A DNA stretch of 17,313 bases. It comes from an uncultured Flavobacterium sp. (GTDB lineage: Bacteria; Bacteroidota; Bacteroidia; Flavobacteriales; Flavobacteriaceae). The position numbers and the translations under genes are program-made. The notes below the pieces were generated by a model. That model was not told the origin of the DNA. It ran no database searches and saw nothing but the letters and a program-made list of their open reading frames with translations. The stretch is from NCBI RefSeq assembly GCF_937876455.1, contig NZ_CALFIG010000171.1, positions 1-17,313 on the forward strand, read 5' to 3'. Within the stretch, counting starts at the first letter, position 1; the number at the start of each line of letters is the position of its first letter. This document shows positions 5,635-14,742 of the stretch, piece by piece.

Positions 5635-6141
5635 ATGAAGTTAAATGAGAGGCATAAAAGATTTGTCGAATTATATAAGTTATCAAATCGTGGTTGGTAC
5701 GCCGCTATTGACTGCTATAAAAAGGTTTTTGTTAATTGTAATAACGATAAATCAGCCTCCGCAAGTGCGTATAAAATATTAAGCTTAAAGGAAGTAAAAG
5801 AATATTTATGTGAATTTGACAATGCAGAGCAAAAGAGACGTGATGCCGAAGCATTAAAACAATACAACGATAGAACAAAATCTGATATTGAAAAGGTATC
5901 AAACAAAATACTTTCACGAGAGAAGGGACTCGCTAACCTCTCTGACTTAGCGCAATTATACATCAATAATATTGCCGAAGAATACAAGAAGTATAAGACG
6001 ATTAATCACAATAACGTCATTATGTACGACAGGCTTGTTAATACAATAGCTAAGATAGATGGGTGGCAGAAAACACAAATAACAGCGAATATACAAGGCG
6101 TTTCAGATATAATAATAAAAAAGAAAGATGACAGTAGATAG
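5635..6141 (+). CDS. terS: Terminase small subunit
   Basis: A 168-aa protein with the N-terminal DNA-binding domain of Terminase_2-like small subunits: LNERHKRFVELYKLSNRGWY, then Ala-rich helices (AAIDCYKK, SASASAYKILS) and LKEVKEYLCEF. A long coiled-coil-like oligomerisation region follows (about 60-115), and the tail ends KDDSR. It recognises phage DNA and feeds it to the large subunit. Position supports the call: its last 14 bases overlap the TerL ORF. An apparent insertion (KVFVNCNNDKS) splits the usual HTH spacing, so the assignment rests partly on context. Confidence 0.75.
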   Translation: MKLNERHKRFVELYKLSNRGWYAAIDCYKKVFVNCNNDKSASASAYKILSLKEVKEYLCEFDNAEQKRRDAEALKQYNDRTKSDIEKVSNKILSREKGLANLSDLAQLYINNIAEEYKKYKTINHNNVIMYDRLVNTIAKIDGWQKTQITANIQGVSDIIIKKKDDSR

Positions 6142-7471
6142 TAGTGTTTATTCAGCGCATTTCTACGACTTATTAACCTCGAATGATAGGTATATAATTG
6201 CATTTGGCTCACGTGGTAGAGGTAAGACACATCACATAATAATGAAACTATTATTGTTATCATTCAAGAACGAATACAACCATATATTATATGTGAACAA
6301 AGAATTTAGCCACATTCAGAAACAGCAATTTTCGGAGTTTAAAAAAGTGGCGAAGCAATTAGACATATATAAGTATTTCACATTTTATAATGGCGATTAT
6401 CGTATAACAAATAATATCACAGGTGTACAGTTCACGCCTATCGGTATGGACGATGCGGAGAAAACTAAAGGTATCACAGACCCTACTGTTATTTGGTGGG
6501 ACGAAATCAGCAAAGGCACGTTGTCGGATTTTCTGACATTAAATGCACTCCTAAGAACGCCACTTAATAAGAATTTACAATTTATAATTTCATTCAATCC
6601 TATCAGCGAAAAACACTGGTTGCGTACATTCTTTTTTGATGAAAAAGATGCATATAAAATCAATGAAAGATTTAAAGATTTGACCTACTTAAATCATTCT
6701 ACGTACAAGGATAATGAGTTCATTGATAAGGAAACATACTTACAGACATTGATACTAAATGCACACGGAAATACGAATCGCATGTTGGTAGATATAGAGG
6801 GTCGCTGGGGTGTAGAGGAAATAGTTAACCCTTTCTTTTATGCATTTAATTTCGATAATCATTATAAGGATACAAAGTACAGCTTCGTTGAGCAGTCACA
6901 AATAATACTTTCATTCGACTTCAACGCCTCACCGACAACGCTATTAATCGGGCAAATGCACAACAAAAAGATGTCTATCATTGATTTGTTTCTCACCGAT
7001 GAAAATAGCATAAAAGGACTGTCTCCAATAGAATCAGCGTGTGAGATGTTTAGGGTTAAGTATCTGTTGAGTGGATTAGTTACCACGCCTTATATAATAG
7101 TCACAGGTGATGCATCAGGTAGGAGTAAGAGTGCGGATAATGTTGCCAATAAAAACTTCTATTCTAAAATAAAGCAGAAATTATATTTATCGGATTCACA
7201 AGTAAAGGTGAGAAAATCAAACACAACACATTTGTTGAGCCGTGAGATATGTAATGCATTTATGTATAATTGTGATTTTACCGTATATAAATCAGCATCT
7301 TTGTTGGTTGATGACTTCAATATGGCATATACAGACATTAATGGCACATTGAACGATGCAAAGAAAAAGAACGGACTTCATATTGTCGATGCATTTAGGT
7401 ATATGATAGATTGTGTATTACAGTTCGATAAATGGCAGGACTATGTTAGATATTACAGTAAAAATAATTAA
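6128..7471 (+). CDS. terL: Terminase large subunit (ATPase/nuclease)
   Basis: The DNA packaging motor, 447 aa, of the PBSX/Terminase_3-6 type. The ATPase domain has Walker A GSRGRGKT (27-34), Walker B VIWWDE (121-126, with the catalytic Glu) and the coupling motif FIISFNPIS (152-160). The C-terminal RNase H-like nuclease has acidic residues Asp264 (LSFDFN), Asp328 (TGDASG) and Asp421 (HIVDAFRYMID), a complete triad. Full length, no frameshift. ATG 6128 overlaps terS by 14 bases, implying coupled translation. The cut style (cos, pac or headful) cannot be read from this window. Confidence 0.95.
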   Translation: MTVDSSVYSAHFYDLLTSNDRYIIAFGSRGRGKTHHIIMKLLLLSFKNEYNHILYVNKEFSHIQKQQFSEFKKVAKQLDIYKYFTFYNGDYRITNNITGVQFTPIGMDDAEKTKGITDPTVIWWDEISKGTLSDFLTLNALLRTPLNKNLQFIISFNPISEKHWLRTFFFDEKDAYKINERFKDLTYLNHSTYKDNEFIDKETYLQTLILNAHGNTNRMLVDIEGRWGVEEIVNPFFYAFNFDNHYKDTKYSFVEQSQIILSFDFNASPTTLLIGQMHNKKMSIIDLFLTDENSIKGLSPIESACEMFRVKYLLSGLVTTPYIIVTGDASGRSKSADNVANKNFYSKIKQKLYLSDSQVKVRKSNTTHLLSREICNAFMYNCDFTVYKSASLLVDDFNMAYTDINGTLNDAKKKNGLHIVDAFRYMIDCVLQFDKWQDYVRYYSKNN

Positions 7472-7479
7472 ATTTGAAT

Positions 7480-8097
7480 ATGATAAATTTTTTAAAAAAG
7501 AAATTCAATAAGAATTTAAAACATGGTACTTTGTTTTTCCAATTTCCAAACGGTGAAAAGTTATATTTATTAAATGAATCTGAATTTGAGAGTATTCAAA
7601 ATACAAAGTTGATACATATACAAGAAAATGCAAACTATATAGCACATTTAGGTGTATCAAAATCAACTTTACAAAATGCTATATCAAAATTAAAAATGTT
7701 GCAATACGAGATATTAGCACTATCAGAGATGAAAGATAAATCAAAGTTAAGAGATAAAATACAAGAGAGTATTACATCTATTTCTTTTATCGACAACACA
7801 CAGCGAGAATATGACGAAATAAGCGATATTATTATGTTGTCGATGTTTGACTTGTTTTTTTATTTTGATGGCGAAAATCCGTTTGTAAAGAGCTTTGAAA
7901 TGTTAGAGAAAAAGAAGTATATGTTGGCACAGTATCCGCAGTTTCGACATTTTTTTTTTCAAAAGTTGAACAACTATATGACAGCCTCCAAAATCACTTA
8001 CAGAAACGCTATCCACTTTGCTTTAATTCAAACCCAAATTCAAGAAGTAGTAAAGGACTTGCAATATACGACTATCAGCGACAGCGAGATAGGTTAG
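7480..8097 (+). CDS. Probable tail assembly chaperone, short form (G-like)
   Basis: The 205-aa frame is followed by the tape measure gene, the standard place for tail assembly chaperones. ATG 7480 is preferred over an upstream TTG (7474). The protein is helical and Lys/Phe-rich (MINFLKKKF..., SKLKMLQYEILAL, YFDGENPFVKSFEMLEKKKY). No family signature is recognised; the call rests on position and on the frameshift architecture: after residue ~160 the gene runs over ten Ts (7950-7959), and the -1 frame stays open well past this stop. In frame 0 about 45 more codons follow to the TAG at 8095, longer than the tail of lambda G. Confidence 0.5.
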   Translation: MINFLKKKFNKNLKHGTLFFQFPNGEKLYLLNESEFESIQNTKLIHIQENANYIAHLGVSKSTLQNAISKLKMLQYEILALSEMKDKSKLRDKIQESITSISFIDNTQREYDEISDIIMLSMFDLFFYFDGENPFVKSFEMLEKKKYMLAQYPQFRHFFFQKLNNYMTASKITYRNAIHFALIQTQIQEVVKDLQYTTISDSEIG

Positions 8098-8210
8098 ATG
8101 TCGCAATTTGTCAAGAGTTCAATATAACATTAACCACGTTTGAATTATTATCAATAGAGCAGTATTATAAATATTTAAACAAATATTATGAGAATGCACA
8201 AAAAAAATAG
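7480..8210 (+). CDS. Probable tail assembly chaperone, -1 frameshift product (GT-like)
   Basis: If ribosomes slip back one base on the T-run at 7950-7959, the product continues in the frame starting TCA at 7959 and ends at TAG 8208-8210, about 243 aa in total. The extension (SKVEQLYDSLQNHLQKRYPL ... FNITLTTFELLSIEQYYKYL) has normal protein composition over 83 codons and better coding character than frame 0 at its distal end. G/GT frameshifting upstream of the tape measure gene is widely conserved in long-tailed phages. The alternative is a one-base indel in the homopolymer (mutation or assembly error), in which case this frame is the only real product. Confidence 0.5.
7950..7959 (+). promoter_or_regulatory. 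Slippery T10 run, candidate -1 frameshift site
   Basis: Ten consecutive Ts (CAT TTT TTT TTT CAA in frame 0) contain the slippery heptamer T-TTT-TTT. Re-pairing one base back opens the downstream frame to 8210. No strong downstream stem-loop is obvious. Confidence 0.45.
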
Positions 8211-8248
8211 TATATTTACATATCTTGTTTACTATTCATAATTGCTTT

Positions 8249-8273
8249 AGCGAGGTTTCTACCTCGCTTTTTT
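8249..8273 (+). terminator. Intrinsic terminator between chaperone and tape measure genes
   Basis: A perfect 8-bp stem AGCGAGGT / ACCTCGCT with a TTCT loop is followed by six Ts. It lies only 45 nt before the tape measure ATG, with no room for a clear promoter between. It may be a leaky attenuator within the late operon or may be overcome by antitermination. Confidence 0.8.
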
Positions 8274-8318
8274 ATGTTTTTCATACAACAAAAATAAATA
8301 AATGGCTAATTTTGAAGC

Positions 8319-10577
8319 ATGGCACAGGATAATGAAATAATAGCAAAACTAAAGGTTGAGGGTGTAGATAAATTCAAGGCGGATATTAATTCCGCCAATG
8401 AAAGCACTAATGAATTAACAGCAGGTGTAAAGAAGATGGAGGCGCAACTCGCCGAACTGCCTAAAGGGTCTAATGAGTTCAGAAAACTATCTAATGAAAT
8501 CGAAGCGGTAAAGATAGCAACGGAGGCTGGTGCAGGTGCTTTTGAAAACAATAAAACAAAATTACGCCAATTAAAACAAGAGGTGTCAGGATTGGCTGGT
8601 GTACTTGCTGTATTAAAGGCGGAGGGAAAACAAAATACACAAGTGTTCAAGGATATATCGGCGCAATTCGAAAAAACGAAAATGGAGGCTGGTGAATTAC
8701 AGGACAAAATAGGCGATATAAATCAAGAAATATCGGCACTCGGTTCTGATACACGTGGTATCGATAATGTGGTGCGTGGCGCATCTTTGATAGCGAACAG
8801 CTTTCAGCTGGCAGAGGGTATGACAGCGTTATTTGGTAGCGAAAATAAACAACTTCAAGAAACATTAATTAAATTAAATGGTGTGATGGCGGTCACACAG
8901 TCATTACAGGCAATAGGCACGGAGTTAACACGTGAGGATAGTATCGTTAAGGTGGTAGCTGGTAAGGCTACCGATATTTATTCTTGGGCGGTTAGTGGTG
9001 CGACACTTAAAATGAAGTTGTTTAGATTGGCATTAATAGGTACAGGTATCGGCGGTATTATACTTCTAATTGTTTCTTTAACATCTTCATGGTTTGGCTT
9101 AGGTGATGCAATGGAAGACACCACGAAAAAGACAGATGACCAACGCACGGCGGAAGAAAAACTAAACGATGAAATGAGTAAACAAAATGACTTACTCACC
9201 GCACGTATTAGGCACATGAAAGCATCGGGAGTATCGAATGTGGAAGTATTGAAAGAAGAACTAAAGTTAGCGACAGAGCAAAATAAACAATTGGAGCAAC
9301 GTAATACATTCAATGAAATGACTATGAGTTCCGATAAATATAAAGAATGGTTTGCCACTAATGAGGTAGCATTGATAAATTCACGTTCACGTGTTTTGGA
9401 GTTAAAAAGAGAAATTTCAGATGCTAATACGCCGGTAAAAAAAGTGACATCTTCGGTTAAGGAGTTGAAATCGGTGACAGAGAAACCTATTGAATTTGTT
9501 GATGAAAAACAAATGTCTGCGCTTGAATTTGCTAATGAAATGATAAATACATTGAGCGAAGAAATAAAGGCAAGAATGATATTGCTAAAAGAGAATGGCG
9601 AGGATATAGCGAGTGATAGTGTTATAAAGTCATTATCTATTCAATTAAAGTCCGCAAAAGACCAATTAGACGAATTTAATCAAGAATATGAGAATATCGT
9701 AAGCACACATCGTGCTGTTGCACAAGAAATAAAAGGCGGTAATGCAATCGGCGAATTGATAGCAAACAACAAAGGTCGTGAACGTGTGGAGGATAAGCCT
9801 GTCAAAACATTGTTTGAGCGTATTTTCGGCACTAAAGACGAAAATAACGCTAAGAAAGACGAGATAGTAAGCCTTATGACAGATGCAAAAACTGTCATAG
9901 ATAGAACGATTGATGTCGGTGTGCAATTAGGCGATATTGCAAGTAGAGCTATGTCTATTCGTGCGTCGAAAGAAATTGAAATTCTAAATCAAAAGAAAGA
10001 GAAAGGAATTATCAACGAAAAAGAATATCAAAAGAAAGTTGCAGAGGTCAAGAATCAAGCGGCTGCACGTCAAAGGAAGGTAGATATAGCAATGGCGACA
10101 GCTCAAATACCTATGGCTATATTATCTGCATTCGTTGGAACGCCAGGCGGTATTATTGCTAAGAGTATTGCGGCTGCAATAGCTGGAGCATTTGCAATCG
10201 CAAACGTAGCTCTCATTGCATCAGCACCTTTGCCAAAGTTCAAGCAAGGTGGTAGCGTAATGAATAAGTTAGGATTAATGAAAGGCGCAAAACATGAGCA
10301 AGGTGGAATACCTATTGAGGTGGAGGGCAATGAATTTGTCGTGAAGTCAGATGCAGTGAATAAGTACGGTGTTAAAATGTTAGACAGTATCAATAATATG
10401 TCGTTTAACCCAGTAGTTGCATCAAGTGGACGTATCGGTTATAAGGATAATAAAATGAACGAAAGTTTAGCCACTATATCTAATTATCTACGTGGAGGCA
10501 ATAAGATAGATGAAAGAGGTAATTTATTACTGATGGAAATTAGCGAAAAACTAAACACACAACGAATATATGTATAA
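8319..10577 (+). CDS. Tail tape measure protein
   Basis: A 752-aa protein that sets tail length and passes through the tube during DNA ejection. The N-terminal ~150 residues are coiled-coil (KVEGVDKFKADINSANESTN, ELTAGVKKMEAQLAEL). A hydrophobic segment lies at about 234-261 (LFRLALIGTGIGGIILLIVS), a charged helical middle follows, and a second hydrophobic Ala/Gly/Ile-rich region is at about 590-635 (IAKSIAAAIAGAFAIANVAL). The C-terminus has KFKQGGSV and GGIPIEVEGNEFVVKSDAVN, a signature of Bacteroidota phage tape measures. ATG 8319 is in an A-rich leader. By the usual rule of about 0.15 nm per residue the tail would be near 110 nm. It overlaps the next gene by 8 bases. Confidence 0.9.
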   Translation: MAQDNEIIAKLKVEGVDKFKADINSANESTNELTAGVKKMEAQLAELPKGSNEFRKLSNEIEAVKIATEAGAGAFENNKTKLRQLKQEVSGLAGVLAVLKAEGKQNTQVFKDISAQFEKTKMEAGELQDKIGDINQEISALGSDTRGIDNVVRGASLIANSFQLAEGMTALFGSENKQLQETLIKLNGVMAVTQSLQAIGTELTREDSIVKVVAGKATDIYSWAVSGATLKMKLFRLALIGTGIGGIILLIVSLTSSWFGLGDAMEDTTKKTDDQRTAEEKLNDEMSKQNDLLTARIRHMKASGVSNVEVLKEELKLATEQNKQLEQRNTFNEMTMSSDKYKEWFATNEVALINSRSRVLELKREISDANTPVKKVTSSVKELKSVTEKPIEFVDEKQMSALEFANEMINTLSEEIKARMILLKENGEDIASDSVIKSLSIQLKSAKDQLDEFNQEYENIVSTHRAVAQEIKGGNAIGELIANNKGRERVEDKPVKTLFERIFGTKDENNAKKDEIVSLMTDAKTVIDRTIDVGVQLGDIASRAMSIRASKEIEILNQKKEKGIINEKEYQKKVAEVKNQAAARQRKVDIAMATAQIPMAILSAFVGTPGGIIAKSIAAAIAGAFAIANVALIASAPLPKFKQGGSVMNKLGLMKGAKHEQGGIPIEVEGNEFVVKSDAVNKYGVKMLDSINNMSFNPVVASSGRIGYKDNKMNESLATISNYLRGGNKIDERGNLLLMEISEKLNTQRIYV

Positions 10578-12582
10578 TGTTTATTTAGATGGCGACTTAG
10601 TGAATAGTGATGACGTTATCAATATAACTAATCTGTTGAATATTACAATAGAGCGAGAGGGTGGTATATCTACGACAGAGCAAATATTGAGAGAGAAAAT
10701 AACATCTGAAATGTCATTTTGTGGTAGTGTTTACTTATATATCTGTAACAAATTGAAAGAAAACACATGTAATGTTTTAACGGTAGAAATTGAGGACACG
10801 GAATCTACTTTATTTTTTAAAGGCTTATTACCACTAAATACAGCGGTGCTGAATGTCAGTAATAATACAGGTAAAGCGAGTATTAGAGATATGTCTTATA
10901 GTGCATATCTAAATGACTATTCAGACGTTGCGACATCATTGCATTTTACAACATCAAAGAATTGTATGCAATTAAACGGTGTAGGCACATTTATTGACAT
11001 GAAAAAGACATACAATAATGATGTCGATGTTAGAAGTGTTTTCGGATTCGATGTGTTAGATGTTTTAAATTATTTGGTATCGTATTACAGCGATAATAAT
11101 CTATATGTTGTTAGTGATTTCTTAACCACTAATAAATATTTTATTACTACTGGCTTCAATATGCATAGCGCAGGAGTGCGTGTTCCCGAGATATATCCAT
11201 CTATTTCCATCAATAATTTATTCACGGAATTAAGAAAAAAATTAAAGATTTACATGGGTGTTGAATACAACACAAATGGAAATCAATACATAAGAATAGA
11301 ACATGAAGATTATTTTTATAGTAACACAATTCCGTTATTGAATTACAACGAGATACCAAATAATACAGTGCAATCGTATGACTTAGATGGTGAGTTTAAT
11401 AATATAATTGTAGGGTCAGAGGGTACTGATTTAACAGATGAGGGAGTGGCGTACTTTAATAGCGATTATATAGATGGTTGGGAGCAAGGCACGTTAATCG
11501 GTTGTGGTACATGTAGTGCAAGAAAGGGCAATGAGCTGAATTTAAAGAGTGACTATATAATAGACAGTAATGTCATTTATGAGGCGTTGAATATAACATC
11601 TGCCGACTATGATAGGAATGAGGATATATTCCTTATTAATTACACAAACGATGGAATAAATGCATACGGAAATAGAATGTTAGCAGGTGGTGAATACCAC
11701 TACAACGACACTTTAAGGAATACGAATGTTGTACAATGGTGGATAAGTTATTTTAATCGATGTATTGCATTAGGAAGAAATAGTAAATATGGTTTCCGTG
11801 CTATTAATGGTGGATTTAATACGGGACAAGATGACTATATTTTAAAGAACGTAAACACGTGTACACATACGTATCCTGTTGTCGGTTACTTAGGTTGTTA
11901 TATTGAATTATATGATTTAATGAACTCACATACATCATTTTTTAACCCGACAAATGATGCGTGTTACTCATCAGGGAAAAGCAGTCAATTTGTTTGTCAA
12001 GAAGATGGCTTGTATAAATTTCATGCGTCGTCACGTGTGAGAGCAGTTATAGATGCACCAACACACACGACAACGCTTTTGGAAAGTAATGTTTTTGAAG
12101 TTTCATTTGTTGTATTTAGCGATGACACGCTCACGACGATAATTGATAATACAACTCCTGTTGTGTTGAATTATGCAATGACAATCGGAGACCCAGCGCC
12201 GACATTTGATTTTGATATTACAAGTCATTATTTTAATTTATCTGTCGGCAATGTTGTTATGGTTAAGATTTCAGACGTATCTATACAAGGTTTAGGCGGT
12301 ATGGTGTATGTCGCAATACGTTTCTTTGATAGCGTATTTGAGTTAATTGCTGATTCAATATCAGAATGTAATAATATTCAATTAAATGAGCAAGATACTA
12401 AGCCTTTTATCTTAGAATTCAATGACTTCTTGTGTTATAATGATTTCGTATTAATGCGACAAAATAAGAACGGATATATAGACATAATGAACAATAGATA
12501 TTGGATAAAAGAGTTGAATTATAAACACAATGGATTAAGTACTTTTAAATTAGTGGGCAATACCACATTTTGCGGTTGTTAA
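10570..12582 (+). CDS. Tail/baseplate protein, possible tail hub (Tal-like)
   Basis: A 670-aa protein directly after the tape measure gene, overlapping it by 8 bases, where distal tail and hub proteins are encoded. It is beta-rich with few charged helices, starting MYNVYLDGDLVNSDDVINIT. About 205-250 (SINNLFTELRKKLKIYMGVE) resembles the domain of hub proteins that precedes a beta-strand module. The C-terminus ends IMNNRYWIKELNYKHNGLST, a pattern common at the end of Tal/hub modules. There is no recognisable lysozyme, peptidase or receptor-binding domain. The function is inferred from position and fold-like features. Confidence 0.55.
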   Translation: MYNVYLDGDLVNSDDVINITNLLNITIEREGGISTTEQILREKITSEMSFCGSVYLYICNKLKENTCNVLTVEIEDTESTLFFKGLLPLNTAVLNVSNNTGKASIRDMSYSAYLNDYSDVATSLHFTTSKNCMQLNGVGTFIDMKKTYNNDVDVRSVFGFDVLDVLNYLVSYYSDNNLYVVSDFLTTNKYFITTGFNMHSAGVRVPEIYPSISINNLFTELRKKLKIYMGVEYNTNGNQYIRIEHEDYFYSNTIPLLNYNEIPNNTVQSYDLDGEFNNIIVGSEGTDLTDEGVAYFNSDYIDGWEQGTLIGCGTCSARKGNELNLKSDYIIDSNVIYEALNITSADYDRNEDIFLINYTNDGINAYGNRMLAGGEYHYNDTLRNTNVVQWWISYFNRCIALGRNSKYGFRAINGGFNTGQDDYILKNVNTCTHTYPVVGYLGCYIELYDLMNSHTSFFNPTNDACYSSGKSSQFVCQEDGLYKFHASSRVRAVIDAPTHTTTLLESNVFEVSFVVFSDDTLTTIIDNTTPVVLNYAMTIGDPAPTFDFDITSHYFNLSVGNVVMVKISDVSIQGLGGMVYVAIRFFDSVFELIADSISECNNIQLNEQDTKPFILEFNDFLCYNDFVLMRQNKNGYIDIMNNRYWIKELNYKHNGLSTFKLVGNTTFCGC

Positions 12583-12593
12583 ATTAAGAAAAA

Positions 12594-14141
12594 ATGGAGT
12601 TTACAAAATACCAATGGATAATGCAAGAACCTAACAATAGTAATACTTTAGGCTTCTGTGATGAATTAAATAAAGGCGAGTTCAACCCAACAGAACACAA
12701 TAACGTGTTTCAGGTTAAAACAGATAGTAGTATTGTTTTGGCGAATAAGTTAACATCAAATCCATACAATCAAATAACAACAACAGATTTTGAATTTGAT
12801 GTTATTGGATATTATGCACCCACAATGCGAATGTTTACTCTAAATATCGGAAATAAAACATATGTATTTGAATGGCATAATCCTTTAGTTTTGCCTTATC
12901 CTTTAGCGTATGACTATGAGCAAATAGGTGATATATATTACATTAGAATAACTAATAATGGTGTTGCAGTATCTACGTGGGCGCATATATTAGAGGCGTT
13001 AAACGACATTATAGACGTAAATCATGGCACTACTTCATCTATTGTTTACTTGTCGCCAACAAAAAGATTTAAGATAGCTAATATGCCAGCAGGTTCATTT
13101 ATTAATGATTATTCGTGGGTCGATAATTTAGATAGTGTTGCACCGACAGTTAATATCGGACAATACATGCATTACTCTAATAATGCATTGCATTATGGTT
13201 TGACATTAGCACCAAATGTTATTAAATTCAAATTTGAACAAGCGTTTGTGTCGTCAAAATATTATGTTTTGCGATATAATTACACATCAACGCCTTTAAG
13301 ATTTACAGCAATAGTAACAGTTACGAATGGCTTAGAAACACATGTATTTAATCGAGTATTTGATAGATCAAATGGTGTTCTTGAATTGCATATGTTTATC
13401 GCAAATACGGACACATTTGATATAACTATTGAAATAACTGACACATCTGTATTACCACAACCAACCGTAGCTGTTAATCAAGGCTTAGTAATCACAGGAA
13501 TATCAATCGATAAAATAAACACTATCGAGACTGTCGAGTATGAAGATTGTGATGGAAATATTACAGCCCCTGAATGGAATATGGAGCAAGAATTTGATGT
13601 ATATGTTATTTCATTAGAAGACGCATATCCAAATGTATTTCGCATCATTGTCACAGATAATGAAAGCAATAGTATTACAAGTCGATGGTATAAGGTTATC
13701 ACAGAAGACGATTGCGAAAGACCATTTATGTACAAAATAAGGTGGAGTAATGAATGCAACAACATAGGTGATTTAGTATATTATCTAACTACGCAAGGTT
13801 ATAGCGCAAATCAAGTGAATGAGCTACTATTGACAGGCGTGTTGAAGAAAACAGAATTAGATGAGCTTGAAAAGGTCGATACCATTACATCGAGCGGTAA
13901 GAGACTTAATATATATCGCAACATACAAGCTACTTATGACTTAGAATTGCACCCTTATTTGTCAAATACATTTGAACAGATATTAGAGGGTATCTTCTTA
14001 CATGATAACGTCACGATAGAAGATGTGGAATACAATTCAGTAGGCGTAATAAAGGTATCTGAAATGGATATAGGTGTTTACACATCGAAGATTGAGCTGT
14101 ATAAAACAAATACGAATATGATAATTAAAAAATGTTGTTAA
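12594..14141 (+). CDS. Tail-associated structural protein, unknown fold
   Basis: A 515-aa beta-rich protein, 11 nt after the preceding gene (leader TTAAGAAAAA). The first ~300 residues alternate strands (YVFEWHNPLVLPYPLAYDYE, FTAIVTVTNGLETHVFNRVF) like carbohydrate- or receptor-interacting tail domains. Residues ~390-515 contain a helical hairpin (QVNELLLTGVLKKTELDELE) and a closing beta part (VGVIKVSEMDIGVYTSKIEL). I do not recognise a family. Its place between the hub candidate and the tube candidate suggests a baseplate, upper-fibre or tail-tip component. It ends CC. Its stop codon overlaps the stop of the convergent minus-strand gene. Confidence 0.5.
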   Translation: MEFTKYQWIMQEPNNSNTLGFCDELNKGEFNPTEHNNVFQVKTDSSIVLANKLTSNPYNQITTTDFEFDVIGYYAPTMRMFTLNIGNKTYVFEWHNPLVLPYPLAYDYEQIGDIYYIRITNNGVAVSTWAHILEALNDIIDVNHGTTSSIVYLSPTKRFKIANMPAGSFINDYSWVDNLDSVAPTVNIGQYMHYSNNALHYGLTLAPNVIKFKFEQAFVSSKYYVLRYNYTSTPLRFTAIVTVTNGLETHVFNRVFDRSNGVLELHMFIANTDTFDITIEITDTSVLPQPTVAVNQGLVITGISIDKINTIETVEYEDCDGNITAPEWNMEQEFDVYVISLEDAYPNVFRIIVTDNESNSITSRWYKVITEDDCERPFMYKIRWSNECNNIGDLVYYLTTQGYSANQVNELLLTGVLKKTELDELEKVDTITSSGKRLNIYRNIQATYDLELHPYLSNTFEQILEGIFLHDNVTIEDVEYNSVGVIKVSEMDIGVYTSKIELYKTNTNMIIKKCC

Positions 14142-14491
14142 TTCAATTTTTTGTTTATTATAATAGTAATAATATGCATACGTTCTTTAAGTATGTTTAA
14201 TTTGTCTTTATCTTTTAGTGTATTTATAATCACGCTTGCTCTAATATTGGATTTTGAGTTAGATATTTTACTAAATAATGTATCTATTTTAAAGTAACCG
14301 CAGTCATATATATCAGACAATACACTTATATCATTATCCATGATAGCATAGGAATAACCATTAATCTCTTTTTTTATATCAGAGAATGAAGTATTATACG
14401 TCTCGCATATTTTATTTATCCTACATACATTTAAACCACACTTCGACAATATACTTATTTCTGTTTTCGTTAAAATAGCGGTAAAATTCAT
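14138..14491 (-). CDS. Minus-strand small protein, moron-like
   Basis: The only convincing minus-strand gene. From ATG at 14491 it gives 117 aa (MNFTAILTKTEISILSKCGL...), preceded on its strand by an A/T-rich leader. The frame is open further upstream (to 14581), but that part overlaps the neighbouring + strand gene. It is helical, Ile/Lys/Asn-rich, with two early Cys residues and a HTH-like stretch (ICETYNTSFSDIKKEINGYS). No family is recognised. It fills an otherwise empty 384-bp gap, its stop interlocks with the stop of the tail gene, and it faces away from the next + gene. A self-contained inverted gene in a late operon is the classic moron arrangement; lysogenic conversion, exclusion or anti-defence roles are possible but unproven. 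Confidence 0.6.
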   Translation of the reverse strand: MNFTAILTKTEISILSKCGLNVCRINKICETYNTSFSDIKKEINGYSYAIMDNDISVLSDIYDCGYFKIDTLFSKISNSKSNIRASVIINTLKDKDKLNILKERMHIITIIINKKLN

Positions 14492-14525
14492 ACATAAAAA
14501 TAAAATAAAATTACAAAATTTGTTC

Positions 14526-14741
14526 ATGTTTAAGTTAGAATTTAAAATAGGCGATACAGTAGTTAATAAAACTGCTGACAATGAGAATGAGGTAAGGCGC
14601 TTGGTTTATCTATTCATGATAGGCACTACTGTTGAGTTAGAAGCACACATAACAAGTGTTTTAAACACAAAAAAAGAAGCAGAAGATAAGCCTAAACAAA
14701 AAACTAAAGAAGAAATTATTAATAACGATAAAATAGATTAA
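14526..14741 (+). CDS. Small hypothetical protein (71 aa)
   Basis: ATG 14526 is preferred over an upstream in-frame TTG (14520). The product begins MFKLEFKIGDTVVNKTADNE, a beta-hairpin-like start, then a helix (VRRLVYLFMIGTTVELEAHI) and a Lys/Glu-rich tail (KKEAEDKPKQKTKEEIINND). It ends one base before the next ATG, so it is probably co-translated with it. It could be a head-tail or tube-associated accessory protein, but nothing specific is recognisable. Confidence 0.6.
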   Translation: MFKLEFKIGDTVVNKTADNENEVRRLVYLFMIGTTVELEAHITSVLNTKKEAEDKPKQKTKEEIINNDKID

Positions 14742-14742
14742 T

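Noticed and set aside
8302..8340. A 12-codon minigene overlapping the tape measure start
   Set aside because: It is too short to support. A leader-peptide role is possible but nothing in the sequence shows it.
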